From contig NZ_JAFBBJ010000001.1 of the NCBI RefSeq assembly GCF_016907085.1, positions 1 through 64,000 on the forward strand: a DNA stretch of 64,000 nt. The letters run 5' to 3'. Of the stretch, positions 1-8,778 are shown piece after piece (the stretch's first letter is position 1; every line of letters begins with the position of its first letter). The position numbers were made by a program, and so were the translations under genes. The notes beneath the pieces were generated by a model, which did no database searches, was not told where the DNA came from, and saw only the letters and a program-made list of their open reading frames with translations. Source of the stretch: Clavibacter michiganensis (lineage in GTDB: Bacteria; Actinomycetota; Actinomycetes; Actinomycetales; Microbacteriaceae).

Positions 1-157
1 CCCCGAGCTCGGCCTCGTCTTCCCCGAGGAGGCGGGCGAGCCGCTCCTCTCCCCGAAGGACCTCGAGGCGCCGACGCTCGCCGAGGCGGCGGCCGCCGGA
101 CTCCTCCCCACCTGGTCGGACATGCGCGCCTTCCACGACTCGCAGAAGGTGAGCTGA
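1..157 (+). CDS. rmlC: dTDP-4-dehydrorhamnose 3,5-epimerase, C-terminal end (partial)
   Basis: Only the last 51 codons are inside the window; the 5' part lies upstream. The visible residues (LLSPKDLEAPTLAEA, then GLLPTW) match the C-terminal tail typical of actinobacterial RmlC, which epimerises dTDP-4-keto-6-deoxyglucose at C3 and C5 on the way to dTDP-L-rhamnose. The stop codon is 3 bases before rmlA, so the two genes are surely co-transcribed. The call rests on a short tail plus the adjacent rmlA. A fused RmlC/RmlD enzyme ending in the same way cannot be excluded. Confidence 0.72.
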   Translation, partial: PELGLVFPEEAGEPLLSPKDLEAPTLAEAAAAGLLPTWSDMRAFHDSQKVS

Positions 158-160
158 CCC

Positions 161-1024
161 ATGAAGGGCATCATCCTGGCCGGCGGATCCGGCACCCGGC
201 TCTGGCCGATCACGAAGGGCATCAGCAAGCAGCTGATGCCGATCTACGACAAGCCGATGATCTACTACCCCCTGTCGACGCTGATGATGGCGGACATCCG
301 CGAGGTGCTCATCATCACGACCCCCGAGTACAACGACCAGTTCCGGGCTCTGCTCGGCGACGGCTCGCACCTCGGCATGCGCATCGAGTACGCCGTGCAG
401 CCCTCGCCCGACGGCCTCGCGCAGGCGTTCGTCATCGGCGAGGAGTTCATCGGCGACGACTCGGTCGCGCTCGTCCTCGGCGACAACATCTTCCACGGTG
501 CGGGCCTCGGCACGAGCCTCAGGAAGAACACCGAGATCGACGGCGCGCTGATCTTCGCGTACCACGTCGCCGATCCCACGGCCTACGGCGTGGTCGAGTT
601 CGACGGGGACTTCACGGCCGTCTCCATCGAGGAGAAGCCGGCGCAGCCGAAGAGCGCGTACGCGGTGCCCGGCCTCTACTTCTTCGACAACGACGTGGTC
701 GAGATCGCGAAGGGCATCCAGCCGAGCGAGCGCGGCGAGCTCGAGATCACGGCGGTCAACGACCACTACCTCCAGGCGGGTCGCCTGCGCGTGCAGGTGC
801 TCGACCGCGGGACCGCGTGGCTCGACACCGGCACGTTCGAGAGCATGATGCAGGCCTCCGAGTACGTGAAGGTCATCGAGGACCGCCAGGGCTTCAAGAT
901 CGGCTGCATCGAGGAGATCGCGTACCGCGCCGGCTGGATCGACCGGGACGCCCTCGAGGAGCTCGCGCGACCGCTCATCAAGAGCGGGTACGGGCGCTAC
1001 CTCGTCACGCTGCTCGACGCGTAG
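161..1024 (+). CDS. rmlA: Glucose-1-phosphate thymidylyltransferase
   Basis: 287 residues, the usual RmlA length. The enzyme joins dTTP and glucose-1-phosphate to give dTDP-glucose, the first step of dTDP-L-rhamnose synthesis in the cytoplasm. The nucleotide-binding signature GGSGTRLWP lies at residues 8-16. The metal-binding LGDN is at 106-109 (Asp108) and the EKP motif is near 158-160. It lies 3 bases downstream of the rmlC-like gene, and the start ATG follows that stop directly. The position-15 residue is Trp where many RmlA proteins have Tyr; this is a conservative change. Rhamnose made here is the likely donor for several of the GT2 enzymes downstream. Confidence 0.95.
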   Translation: MKGIILAGGSGTRLWPITKGISKQLMPIYDKPMIYYPLSTLMMADIREVLIITTPEYNDQFRALLGDGSHLGMRIEYAVQPSPDGLAQAFVIGEEFIGDDSVALVLGDNIFHGAGLGTSLRKNTEIDGALIFAYHVADPTAYGVVEFDGDFTAVSIEEKPAQPKSAYAVPGLYFFDNDVVEIAKGIQPSERGELEITAVNDHYLQAGRLRVQVLDRGTAWLDTGTFESMMQASEYVKVIEDRQGFKIGCIEEIAYRAGWIDRDALEELARPLIKSGYGRYLVTLLDA

Positions 1025-1054
1025 GGGCGTCGCCGCCGGTCGGGCCGCCCCGCG

Positions 1055-2032
1055 TCATCGCGCGGTGAGCTCGCCGGACTGCAGGCCGGAGATGAGGGCC
1101 TGCGCGGTGATCTGGATCCCCGCGGGCAGCGGCATGGTGTCGCGCTCGTCGAGGTCGGGCCACACGACGCTCTCGAGGCGCAGGTCCACCGCCTGGTAGC
1201 CCGCGAGGGGCGACAGGCCGAGCATCACGTGCGGCCGCGCCTTGCCGAGCGCCGTGAAGTGCCCCAGGAGCGCGCTGATGGTGACGGGCTGCCCCGACGC
1301 CAGGATCTTCACCACGTGCGTGTCCGCCGGCAGCTCCAGCAGGCGCGCGGTCGCGTCCCGCACGAGCCGGGCGCAGTCGTCGGCGTAGAGGTAGTCCCGC
1401 ACCGTCTCGAGCGGGACGTAGATCGACGCCGGCGTGGGGGAGAGGTTCGCGCGGGCCAGCTGCGTGATGAGCCCCTGCGGCTTGCCGACCGCTTGGCGCG
1501 GCCCGTACAGGTTCGCGATGCGCCCGATCAGCGTGCGCACGCCGGCGCGCTCGCCGAACGCGCGGACGAGCGCCTCGGCGCGGAGCTTCGCCTCCCCGTA
1601 GGGGGCGAGCGGCCGGGGCTCCGTGGCCTCCGTGAAGGGCGGCCTCGCCGCACCCGCGTACACGCCGCCCGCGGACGACGAGTAGAACAGCGCGCCGCCC
1701 GGTGCCGGGGCGTCCTCCGCGGCCCGGCCGATCTCGTCGAGCACCGCCTCGAGCTGCCCGAGCTCGTGGTCGAGCTGCGCGCGCGTGCTCCCGGTGACCG
1801 CGGCGCCCGCGCACCACATCACGGCCCAGCGGCCGGCCGTGCGGCCGGCTGCGAGGAGCCGCTCCGCTCCCGTCCGCGCGGCGGCGCGCATGACGCGCTC
1901 GTCCGTCGTCGTCCAGGGCAGCGGCTCGGCGGGGACGGGAGCCCAGCGGGGATCCGCCGTCAGCGCGTCGAGCAGCGACGCGCCGAGGAGGCCCCGCGCG
2001 CCGATGACCCAGACGGGGACGGCGGTCGTCAT
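1055..2032 (-). CDS. NAD(P)-dependent sugar epimerase/dehydratase, extended SDR family
   Basis: 325 residues. The N-terminus carries a Rossmann GxxGxxG motif (Gly11, Gly14, Gly17) and the catalytic YxxxK appears as YGEAK near residue 143, both hallmarks of extended short-chain dehydrogenases acting on nucleotide sugars. The substrate cannot be read from sequence. The ATG overlaps the TGA of the upstream glycosyltransferase by 4 bases (ATGA), so translation is probably coupled. With the two glycosyltransferases upstream it forms a three-gene leftward operon. It probably modifies the sugar that one of those transferases uses, but this is inference. Confidence 0.8.
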   Translation of the reverse strand: MTTAVPVWVIGARGLLGASLLDALTADPRWAPVPAEPLPWTTTDERVMRAAARTGAERLLAAGRTAGRWAVMWCAGAAVTGSTRAQLDHELGQLEAVLDEIGRAAEDAPAPGGALFYSSSAGGVYAGAARPPFTEATEPRPLAPYGEAKLRAEALVRAFGERAGVRTLIGRIANLYGPRQAVGKPQGLITQLARANLSPTPASIYVPLETVRDYLYADDCARLVRDATARLLELPADTHVVKILASGQPVTISALLGHFTALGKARPHVMLGLSPLAGYQAVDLRLESVVWPDLDERDTMPLPAGIQITAQALISGLQSGELTAR

Positions 2033-3060
2033 ACGTGTCCGCGCGGGGGACGGCCGTGCGGGCCGTCCAGGGGGTCGCGCACGATCAGGTACGCGGGCCG
2101 GCCCTGCGCCATGCCGACCGCGACGCCGACGTACTCCGCGATGATCCCGAGGGAGAACAGGATGATGCCGCTCGAGGCGAGGATCGTCACGATGGTCGAC
2201 GCCCATCCCGCCGGCACCGAGTTGTCGGTGAGGCGGCTGACGACGATGACGATCACGAAGATCAGCGCGACCACGAGGAAGAGCGCCCCGAGGACGCTCA
2301 CGGCCCGCAGGCCCCGCGTGCCGCTGGAGAGCACCATGCGCCAGAAGTGCGAGAAGAGGCGGCGGGGCGAGTAGCCGGACTGCCGCTCGCCCTCGTCGCG
2401 CAGCGTGATGTCGCATGTCGAGACGCGGTTCGCGACCCAGCCGAGCGCGATGTCGAGGTACACGCCCGACCCCGCGTACGCGGCGACGCTCCGGCCGACG
2501 GAGCCGAGCATGAGCCGGTAGCTCTGGAACTGCTCGGCGTCCTGGTCCGAGGACATGGCGTTGAGGACGACCTTCGCGCCGCGCGAGGCCACGTTCCGCA
2601 GGAGCCCGTGGGAGGGGGAGTTCGTGGGCTTCGCGTAGACGACCGAGGCGAGGTCGCGCATGGCGACGTCGAGCATGTCGGGGATGAAGCCCGGATCGTG
2701 CTGCCCGTCCTCGTCGAGCGTGACGATCCAGTCGCCGCCGGAGGACGCCATGCCCGCGAGGGTCGCGGCGTGCTGCCCGAAGTTGCGGCTCAGCCAGATG
2801 GGCCGGACGAACGGGTGCAGGCGCTTGAGGTCCCGGATGACTCGGGGGGATCCGTCGCGCCCGTTGTCGAAGACCAGGAGCACCTCGGTGACGGCGTAGC
2901 TGTGGCCGTCGCGGGTGATCTGCGGCACCGTGAACGGCTGGATCTCCGCGAGCAGCGCCTCGAGCGTCAGCTCGCCCTGGTACACGGGGATGACGACGGA
3001 GACGGTGTGGTCCGGCGGCAGCGCGGCGTCGACCGCGTCCTGCGGCGCGGAGCCGCTCAC
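2029..3060 (-). CDS. GT2 polyprenyl-phosphate glycosyltransferase, GtrB/DPM-like
   Basis: 343 residues. The N-terminal GT-A domain starts with VSVVIPVYQGE and has the metal-binding LDEDGQHDP segment. Two hydrophobic C-terminal helices follow (a VLGALFLVVALIF segment and a GIILFSLGIIAEY segment), the layout of dolichol-phosphate-mannose synthase/GtrB enzymes that load a sugar on polyprenyl phosphate. The start is GTG at 3060, inside the GTGA overlap with the upstream transferase stop. The open frame runs further upstream, but in shadow of that gene. A GtrA-type flippase occurs at 18132 and another GtrB-like enzyme at 8779, so this is likely one of two lipid-linked sugar donors made by this locus. 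Confidence 0.85.
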   Translation of the reverse strand: MSGSAPQDAVDAALPPDHTVSVVIPVYQGELTLEALLAEIQPFTVPQITRDGHSYAVTEVLLVFDNGRDGSPRVIRDLKRLHPFVRPIWLSRNFGQHAATLAGMASSGGDWIVTLDEDGQHDPGFIPDMLDVAMRDLASVVYAKPTNSPSHGLLRNVASRGAKVVLNAMSSDQDAEQFQSYRLMLGSVGRSVAAYAGSGVYLDIALGWVANRVSTCDITLRDEGERQSGYSPRRLFSHFWRMVLSSGTRGLRAVSVLGALFLVVALIFVIVIVVSRLTDNSVPAGWASTIVTILASSGIILFSLGIIAEYVGVAVGMAQGRPAYLIVRDPLDGPHGRPPRGHV

Positions 3061-3911
3061 GCCGCGCGCCCCGCGGACCGGGACATGCGCCGGCCGAGGT
3101 AGAGGTACACGAGCCGACGGGAGAGCGCCTTGGCGCGGGCCATCGCGTCCCCGAGGCGGACGTCGGCACGGGACACCACGCCGGGGTGCTCGTCGAGCAC
3201 CCAGTGGTGGAAGCCCGCGGCGGCGCTGGCCTGCTCGCCCGCGAGGCGGACGCTCCACTGCGAGTCGGAGATCCGGAACCCCGCGAGGGCCTTCGGGCCG
3301 ACGGACGCGAAGTCCCCGCGGAGCAGCACCTTCGCGTACGTGGTCTCGTCGATGAGGTAGGGCCAGCGGGAGTCCCACCAGCCGACGGCCTCGAGGTCGG
3401 CCCGGCGCATGAGCACGCAGCCCGGCTCCCCGAAGATGTTGGTGCCCGAGCGGACGGTGCGGCGGACGGCGGCGGCGCCGGAGATGGCGATGCGGGATCC
3501 GGAGACGCCGTGGTCGCGCACGATCGGACGGCTGTCGGCGTCGACGATGTCGCGCGGGGAGGCGACGAGCACGACCGACGGCGACGCGTCGAGCTCGGCG
3601 ACCTGCCGCTCGAGGATGGTGGGGTAGAGGAGGTCGTCGCCGCAGACCAGCTTGATCAGCTCGCCCCGGGCCTCCTGGCTCACGCGGTTCCAGTTGCGGA
3701 GGGCCCCGCCGCCCGCGTCGGTGCGGAGCAGGCGGACGCGCGGCTCGTCGGCGTAGCGCTGCATCACGTCCCACGTGCCGTCGGTGGAGGAGTGGTCCGC
3801 GATGACGACCTCGAAGTCGGTGAACGTCTGCGCCAGCACGGAGTCCACCGTCTCGGCGAGGTAGTCGGCGTTGTTGTAGGCGGGGATGACGATCGAGACG
3901 CGTGGGGCCAC
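3057..3911 (-). CDS. Glycosyltransferase family 2 protein
   Basis: 284 residues, soluble and without membrane helices. It begins with the GT2 signature VSIVIPAYNNADYL and carries a CGDD segment in the DxD position, so it is a metal-dependent GT-A fold transferase adding one sugar to an envelope glycan precursor. The GTG at 3911 was chosen because AAGGAG lies 7 bases before it and the GT2 fold starts immediately; the open frame reaches further upstream without conserved sequence. It is the first gene of the leftward three-gene operon with the GtrB-like enzyme and the SDR. Donor and acceptor are unknown. Confidence 0.87.
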   Translation of the reverse strand: MAPRVSIVIPAYNNADYLAETVDSVLAQTFTDFEVVIADHSSTDGTWDVMQRYADEPRVRLLRTDAGGGALRNWNRVSQEARGELIKLVCGDDLLYPTILERQVAELDASPSVVLVASPRDIVDADSRPIVRDHGVSGSRIAISGAAAVRRTVRSGTNIFGEPGCVLMRRADLEAVGWWDSRWPYLIDETTYAKVLLRGDFASVGPKALAGFRISDSQWSVRLAGEQASAAAGFHHWVLDEHPGVVSRADVRLGDAMARAKALSRRLVYLYLGRRMSRSAGRAA

Positions 3912-4272
3912 GTGGCTCTCCTTCGGCAGGGCAGGAGGGGACGCGCCCGGGTCGAGCCCCACCCGGTGCACGTCATCGTGCGACGTGCGACGGAGACCGT
4001 GGGCGACCGCGGTGCGCGTGCGGACGGGGGCCATCCTCTCACGACGCCTGCCCGCGACCCGGGAGGCCGCCGCCCACAGCCCCACGGGCGTCGCGCGATG
4101 AAGGCGTCCGCGCCCCGCGCATCGGGACGCCGGGACCCCACGGCGCGCCGTGCTGCGCGTGCGGGCATGGACGGTGATCGTCCTGGTACGAGCCTCGGGC
4201 TCTCGCGCACCCGGGACGGGGAGCTGGCTGCTCTCCGGTCGATGGCGACGGGGCCCCTCCGGCCGTGCCGCA

Positions 4273-4292
4273 AGTCGTCTCTTCCGACGACT
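4273..4292. promoter_or_regulatory. Inverted repeat, candidate operator or hairpin before M23 gene
   Basis: AGTCGTC and GACGACT form a perfect 7-bp inverted repeat around a 6-base spacer. It lies about 100 bases upstream of the M23 peptidase start, at a place suited to a repressor or activator site. No regulator is assigned. Confidence 0.4.
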
Positions 4293-4309
4293 GGTCCTCG
4301 CATCGTGGT

Positions 4310-4325
4310 GAGGATAGAAATCCTC
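4310..4325 (+). promoter_or_regulatory. Small hairpin directly upstream of the M23 ribosome binding site
   Basis: GAGGAT-AGAA-ATCCTC is a perfect 6-bp stem with a 4-base loop, 12 bases before the GGAGG at 4338. It could sit in the 5' leader and affect ribosome access or mRNA stability. The AT content here is higher than in flanking DNA. Confidence 0.4.
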
Positions 4326-4374
4326 CAGGCCGACAGAGGAGGACCTGATCGAAATCGAAAACAATCCGAGGCTC

Positions 4375-5250
4375 GTGGGTCGGCGCGCGGTGGTCATCGG
4401 CTTCTCGACCGCCATCGCCGGTCTTGCCACGGTGCCGCTCATGGAATCGCCGACCGGTGCGGCTGCGGCGGCGCTGATCCCCTATCGATGGCCCTTCGAC
4501 ACGGTCCTGTTGCCGCAGACCCGATGGGGCCAGGAATGGGACGCTCCACGCAAGGGCGGTCGACGACACGGCGGGGCGGACTTCAACGTCGGCGACAACA
4601 ACATCGGGACGCGGATCTACTCCATCGCCTCCGGCGTCGTCGTCCGTGGCGAATACGCGCAACAGCCGTCCGGGGTCCAGAACAACAAGTTCGGCAACTA
4701 CGTGACCATCAAGAACGATGACGGCATGTACGCGAGCTACGCGCACATGCGAGACGCTCCGACGGTGAGGCCCGGCACGAGGGTCGCGCTGGGGCAGCAC
4801 ATCGGCTATCTGGGGTCGACCGGCACGGACACTCCGCATCTGCACCTGGAGATGCGGACCGGTGACCACGCGATGTCCTACACGGTGCAGGACGACTTCG
4901 ATCCCGTGCCGTACGTCAATTCACGGCTCGGGGTCACCAAGCCGATCCCGACGATCTCCGTTTCGGAAGAAGATGAGGAAGACATGTACATAACCAGAGG
5001 CGCGACAGGCACGGTAGCCGTGTTCGGAGGCGGGTTCCGCACGGAGGACGGCAACGCCGGTCGGCACCAGTTCGCCAGCGAGGCCGAGTACCTGAAATGG
5101 CGGATCGTGCTCAATGCGTACAACGCGAACATCGACCAGACCGGGGGCGATGCCCGTGGCAAGCGGTATGTCCCCCCGTTGAACCTGAAGGACGTGATGG
5201 TCGTCGATGATCCGACCTGGTTCGTGATCTGCGGCATGTGGGGCGTGTAG
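4375..5250 (+). CDS. Secreted M23-family metallopeptidase (peptidoglycan hydrolase)
   Basis: 291 residues from GTG 4375. After a twin-arginine-like GRRAVVIGF and a hydrophobic segment ending near ESPTGAAAA there is an M23 (LytM) domain. Its zinc ligands are visible: HGGAD (His65, Asp69), His124 in SYAHM and HLHLE (His155, His157). Such enzymes cut peptide bridges in peptidoglycan outside the membrane. The C-terminal ~100 residues form an unrecognised domain that looks phage-lysin-like. A strong GGAGG at 4338-4342 is too far from the GTG but well placed for an in-frame ATC at 4348, so the real start may be non-canonical. Base composition is clearly AT-richer than its neighbours, which suggests transfer. 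Confidence 0.82.
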   Translation: MGRRAVVIGFSTAIAGLATVPLMESPTGAAAAALIPYRWPFDTVLLPQTRWGQEWDAPRKGGRRHGGADFNVGDNNIGTRIYSIASGVVVRGEYAQQPSGVQNNKFGNYVTIKNDDGMYASYAHMRDAPTVRPGTRVALGQHIGYLGSTGTDTPHLHLEMRTGDHAMSYTVQDDFDPVPYVNSRLGVTKPIPTISVSEEDEEDMYITRGATGTVAVFGGGFRTEDGNAGRHQFASEAEYLKWRIVLNAYNANIDQTGGDARGKRYVPPLNLKDVMVVDDPTWFVICGMWGV

Positions 5251-5593
5251 TACCGTCTCGCGCAGGTGCCCCGCTGGACGACCGGATCCTCCGTCCGGCC
5301 GGGGCGCCATCTCGACGGACGACCTGATCCGTGGCCGTGAGCCCACGCCGGGACCGGCCGCCGGGACGCCGCCCGGGGCGCGTGCCGGGTGGATGTCGCC
5401 GACGTCCCGCTGGCGTGGACGACGCTCCGCGTGCGGGAGGCTGCTCCGCGCGGGGGAGGCCGCTGCCGTGCGTGCGGACCTGCGATCTCGTCGCGGCCGG
5501 CTCGCAAGGGGCTAGGCATTAGGGTGATTGCGGTCCCGGCGGCTGCACGCGTCACGGGTGGACCTCAGGCGACGAACGGAACCCCTCTCACAC
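5251..5593. other. Intergenic region between M23 gene and GT-C-like gene
   Basis: 343 bases with no protein-coding signal I can support. It starts with the terminator hairpin at 5268-5305. Its end carries TA-rich -10-like sequences (around 5514-5525, with TAGGCAT and TAGGGT) that may form the promoter for the gene starting at 5594. Confidence 0.55.
5268..5305 (+). terminator. Hairpin terminator after the M23 peptidase gene
   Basis: GCCCC and GGACG pair with CGTCC and GGGGC around a loop near 5281-5291, starting 18 bases after the stop codon. There is no T tract, as usual in this GC-rich genome. Confidence 0.5.
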
Positions 5594-7810
5594 ATGCGCA
5601 GCAAGCTGTCCTGGCCGCTGGCCGCCGTCATGGCGACGATCGTGGGCGCGATCATCCCGATGCTCTTCTTCCGGGGCTACTACTTCGTCAACGACACGGA
5701 GGCGGGCGCGTACGGCCAGTGGTTCGAGATCGGTCGGCGGATCCTCGAGGGCAACTGGTCCCTGCTGAACCCGACCGTGTGGCAGTCCGGCAACTACCAG
5801 GCCGAGGGCGCGTGGGGCATCTACAGCCCCTTCCTCTGGGCCGTCGGTCTCGGCTCGCAGCTGATGTCGAACGCCGCCCTGTACTCGACCATCGTCAAGC
5901 TCGTCTGCCTCGCCATCGCCTCCGCCGGTCTCTATGTGCTCGCGCGCGCCTACGGCATGACCCGCCCCTGGGCCGCTGTCGTGGCCACCGCCGTGCCCCT
6001 CGCCGGCTTCACCCTCTACTTCGACGCCCCCTCCTGGGTCAACGGCCTCATGGCCTGGGCGTTCTGGCCGCTCGCCGTCGGCCTGTCGCGACGTGTGGTG
6101 CGCGCGGGCGCCAATCCCGTCGGAGCCGTCCTGGCGGCCGTGACCGTGGTGGGCATCGGCTACGCCGCGGCGACGCTCATGCTGGCCGCGGCACTGGGCG
6201 CGCTGCTCGTCGAGGCGCTCATCCGCCGCCGCCGTCCCGAGGTGCTCCGCGCGCTCGGGCTCTCCGTGGTCGCCGGGCTCTTCGCGATCCTGGTCCATCT
6301 GCCCGGGGTGCTGACCTCGTCGGTCTCGGGACGCTCCAACTCCATCGGCAACGACGGGTTCCTCACGGTCGACCTCAGCGACCTGGCCATCTCGGGGATG
6401 CCCATGGGCAGCCCGTTCATGGACTACTACGTGGGCAACATCCCGGGCGCCCCCATCACGTACATCTCCTGGCTGCTCCCGCTGCTCGTGCTCATCGACT
6501 GGCGACGGCTGTGGGCCCTGCTGCGCGGGCGGCCGTCGATCCTCATCATCGGCGTCGCCGCGATCGCGGGCGTGCTCGCCCCGTCGGAGATCGGGCCTCT
6601 GCGCTACCCGGTGCGCATCGTCCCGTACCTCACGGCGGTCATCCTCGTCGTCCTCGCGCTCGGCTTCTCGCGCAGCATGCGCCGCGTCCTCACGCGCCGC
6701 CACCTCTACGCCGCGTGGGCGATCGTCGCGGTGAACGGGGCGCTGCTCCTGACGCAGGACCCGCGCGCGCTCAAGCCCGCGATCGTCGCGGTCGCGCTCG
6801 TCGGCGCCCTCGTGCTCCTCGTGTACGGGCTCGCGGTCGGCTGGCGACCGCGTCGCGGACCCGCCGTCCTCGGTCGCATCGCCGACCGTGCGCGCGCCAC
6901 CGACCGGTCCCGGTCCGCGGCCATGGCCGTGGTGGCGATCGTGGGCACCGTCGCCCTCCTCGTGCCGCAGCACTACCGCTCGCCCCAGTCCCCGCTGGAG
7001 ACCTACGACCTCCCCGCGGACGTCAGCGCCTACAGCACGCAGCTCCCGCGCGCGGAGGGCGACATCCTCGTCGTCGGCTTCCCGCAGACGACCGACTACG
7101 CGGAGACGCTCCTCGGCAACTCCTGGTACGTCACCGGCAAGCCGGTCCAGAACGCGTACTCGTCCGTCTACTACCCGGGCTACGGCAACAAGGTCTGCAT
7201 GCAGTTCAACGGGCTCACCTGCAGCGCGCTCTACGAGCGCCTGTTCCAGCCGGTGCAGGGTTCCGAGACCGGGGTCGACCTGGTCGACCTCATCGGCGCG
7301 AGCACCGTGCAGGTGATCAAGGCCCAGCCGGGGAGCGATCCCGCGAAGACCGTCGCGCGCAGCGACTGGGAGGACGTCCCGTCCGGCTGGAGCGTCGTCG
7401 AGGACACCCCGGCCACGCGGACGATCGTGCGCGGAACCCCGCTGCAGGGCGCGGGCGGGGTCGCGTGGACGTCCGACGGCACGCGGGTGACCCTGCTGCA
7501 CGACGACCCGATGGGATCCACCTTCCGCGTGGACGCGGCCCCGGCCGACGGCGGCACGGTCGCCCTCGCGCTCATCCCGTGGCCGGGCTATCGGGTGTCG
7601 GGCGCCGAGCTGCGCACGACGCCGGTCGACGGCTTCCTGCTCGGCGTGGACGTCACGGCCGCGGACGTGGGGAAGACCGTCACGGTGTCGTTCTGGAGCC
7701 CGGGCTGGCAGGTGCAGGTCGCGTCCGCCGCACTCGTGATCCTCCTCACCGCGGCGTGGGTGCTCGGCCGCCTCGTCGTGCGCCGTCGTCGTCGGGTGAC
7801 CGCACGATGA
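5594..7810 (+). CDS. Polytopic membrane protein, GT-C-like glycosyltransferase
   Basis: 738 residues. About a dozen hydrophobic segments fill roughly residues 10-490, followed by a large extracytoplasmic region and a last helix near the C-terminus (VALVILLTAAWVLG-like). The first outside loop holds an acidic NDTEAG motif, the position where GT-C enzymes that use polyprenyl-linked sugars carry their catalytic acid. The ATG at 5594 directly precedes the first helix; no good ribosome binding site is visible, and longer open frame upstream is unlikely to be coding. The next glycosyltransferase overlaps its stop by 4 bases. I infer transfer of a sugar from a lipid carrier outside the membrane; the substrate is unknown. 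Confidence 0.75.
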   Translation: MRSKLSWPLAAVMATIVGAIIPMLFFRGYYFVNDTEAGAYGQWFEIGRRILEGNWSLLNPTVWQSGNYQAEGAWGIYSPFLWAVGLGSQLMSNAALYSTIVKLVCLAIASAGLYVLARAYGMTRPWAAVVATAVPLAGFTLYFDAPSWVNGLMAWAFWPLAVGLSRRVVRAGANPVGAVLAAVTVVGIGYAAATLMLAAALGALLVEALIRRRRPEVLRALGLSVVAGLFAILVHLPGVLTSSVSGRSNSIGNDGFLTVDLSDLAISGMPMGSPFMDYYVGNIPGAPITYISWLLPLLVLIDWRRLWALLRGRPSILIIGVAAIAGVLAPSEIGPLRYPVRIVPYLTAVILVVLALGFSRSMRRVLTRRHLYAAWAIVAVNGALLLTQDPRALKPAIVAVALVGALVLLVYGLAVGWRPRRGPAVLGRIADRARATDRSRSAAMAVVAIVGTVALLVPQHYRSPQSPLETYDLPADVSAYSTQLPRAEGDILVVGFPQTTDYAETLLGNSWYVTGKPVQNAYSSVYYPGYGNKVCMQFNGLTCSALYERLFQPVQGSETGVDLVDLIGASTVQVIKAQPGSDPAKTVARSDWEDVPSGWSVVEDTPATRTIVRGTPLQGAGGVAWTSDGTRVTLLHDDPMGSTFRVDAAPADGGTVALALIPWPGYRVSGAELRTTPVDGFLLGVDVTAADVGKTVTVSFWSPGWQVQVASAALVILLTAAWVLGRLVVRRRRRVTAR

Positions 7811-8766
7811 GCGGGGTGCCGCCGCGCGTCGTCGCGGTCGTGGTCGCGTGGAACCGCCGTGACCTCGTGGTCGAGACCCTGCGAGCGCTCCGCGCCCAGA
7901 CCGTGCCGCTGCACGACGTGGTCGTCATCGACAACGCCTCGACGGACGGGTCGGCCGACGTCATCCGCGAGCGCTTCCCGGAGGTCGCGCTCACGACGCT
8001 GCCGACGAACACCGGTGGCGCGGGAGGGTTCACCGTGGGCATCGAGCGCGCGCTCACGGTGCACGACGCCGAGCTCGTCTGGCTCATGGACGACGACACC
8101 GTCCCGGATCCCCCCGCGCTCGAGGAGCTGCTGCGGGCGCGCGCCGCGGCACCGCGCGGCACCGTCGTGCTCGCGTCCGCCGTGCGCTGGACGGACGGGC
8201 GCCCGCACCCCATGAACACCCCGCGCACCCGTCCCTCGGCGAGCCGCGCCAGCGTCGCGCGCGCCGCCCAGCGCGGCTGCACGCCCGTCCGCACCGCGTC
8301 CTTCGTGTCGATGATGATCGAGGCCGACGCCATCCGCGCCCACGGGCTCCCGATGGCCGACTACTTCCTCTGGAACGACGACTTCGAGTACTCGGCGCGG
8401 CTGCTGCGGCGCGGCCGCGGGTACCTGGTGCACGGCAGCACGGTCGAGCACCGCACGCGCACGTTCGGGTCGACCGACGTGGATCCGGGAGCCCGCTTCG
8501 TCTTCGAGGTGCGGAACAAGATCTGGATGCTGCTGCGCTCCCGGGCGCTGTCGCCCGTCGAGCGGGTGCTCTACACGGGCGCCGCGCTCGTCAACTGGAC
8601 CCGGACCATCCGGCGCTCCCGCGACCGGCGCCTGCTCCTGCGCGGCCTCGCCGACGGCGTCCGCCAGGGGCTCGGCCGTCCTCCGCGACCGGCGCACGAG
8701 GTCCTCGGCGGCCTCGGCGAGATCACCGCGGGGATCCGGCGCCTCGAGGAGACCGCCGGCCGCTGA
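7807..8766 (+). CDS. GT2 glycosyltransferase, rhamnosyl/galactofuranosyltransferase-like
   Basis: 319 residues. The GT-A domain opens with VVAVVVAWNRRDLV and contains NTGGAGGFTVG and the catalytic MDDD (Asp95-97), a combination seen in WbbL-type rhamnosyltransferases and the GlfT1 group. A WNDDFEYSARL segment follows, as in that family. The ATG overlaps the stop of the GT-C-like gene (ATGA), so both belong to one operon. With rmlA/rmlC and glf nearby, dTDP-Rha or UDP-Galf are the likely donors, and the enzyme may add an early residue of the lipid-linked glycan. That assignment is inference. Confidence 0.85.
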   Translation: MSGVPPRVVAVVVAWNRRDLVVETLRALRAQTVPLHDVVVIDNASTDGSADVIRERFPEVALTTLPTNTGGAGGFTVGIERALTVHDAELVWLMDDDTVPDPPALEELLRARAAAPRGTVVLASAVRWTDGRPHPMNTPRTRPSASRASVARAAQRGCTPVRTASFVSMMIEADAIRAHGLPMADYFLWNDDFEYSARLLRRGRGYLVHGSTVEHRTRTFGSTDVDPGARFVFEVRNKIWMLLRSRALSPVERVLYTGAALVNWTRTIRRSRDRRLLLRGLADGVRQGLGRPPRPAHEVLGGLGEITAGIRRLEETAGR

Positions 8767-8778
8767 CGCCCGCTCGGG

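Larger units (their letters stand above)
3912..4374. other. Intergenic region between divergent GT2 operon and M23 peptidase gene
   Basis: No credible gene in 463 bases. The right half holds two inverted repeats (4273-4292 and 4310-4325) and a strong ribosome binding site at 4338-4342, all next to the M23 peptidase gene. The left half should carry the promoter of the leftward glycosyltransferase operon, but I could not pick a confident -35/-10 pair. Confidence 0.6.

Noticed and set aside
1055..3169. Possible fusion of the SDR to a long upstream protein
   Set aside because: The upstream part is a shadow of the GtrB-like gene. The SDR has its own ATG in an ATGA overlap and a normal N-terminus.
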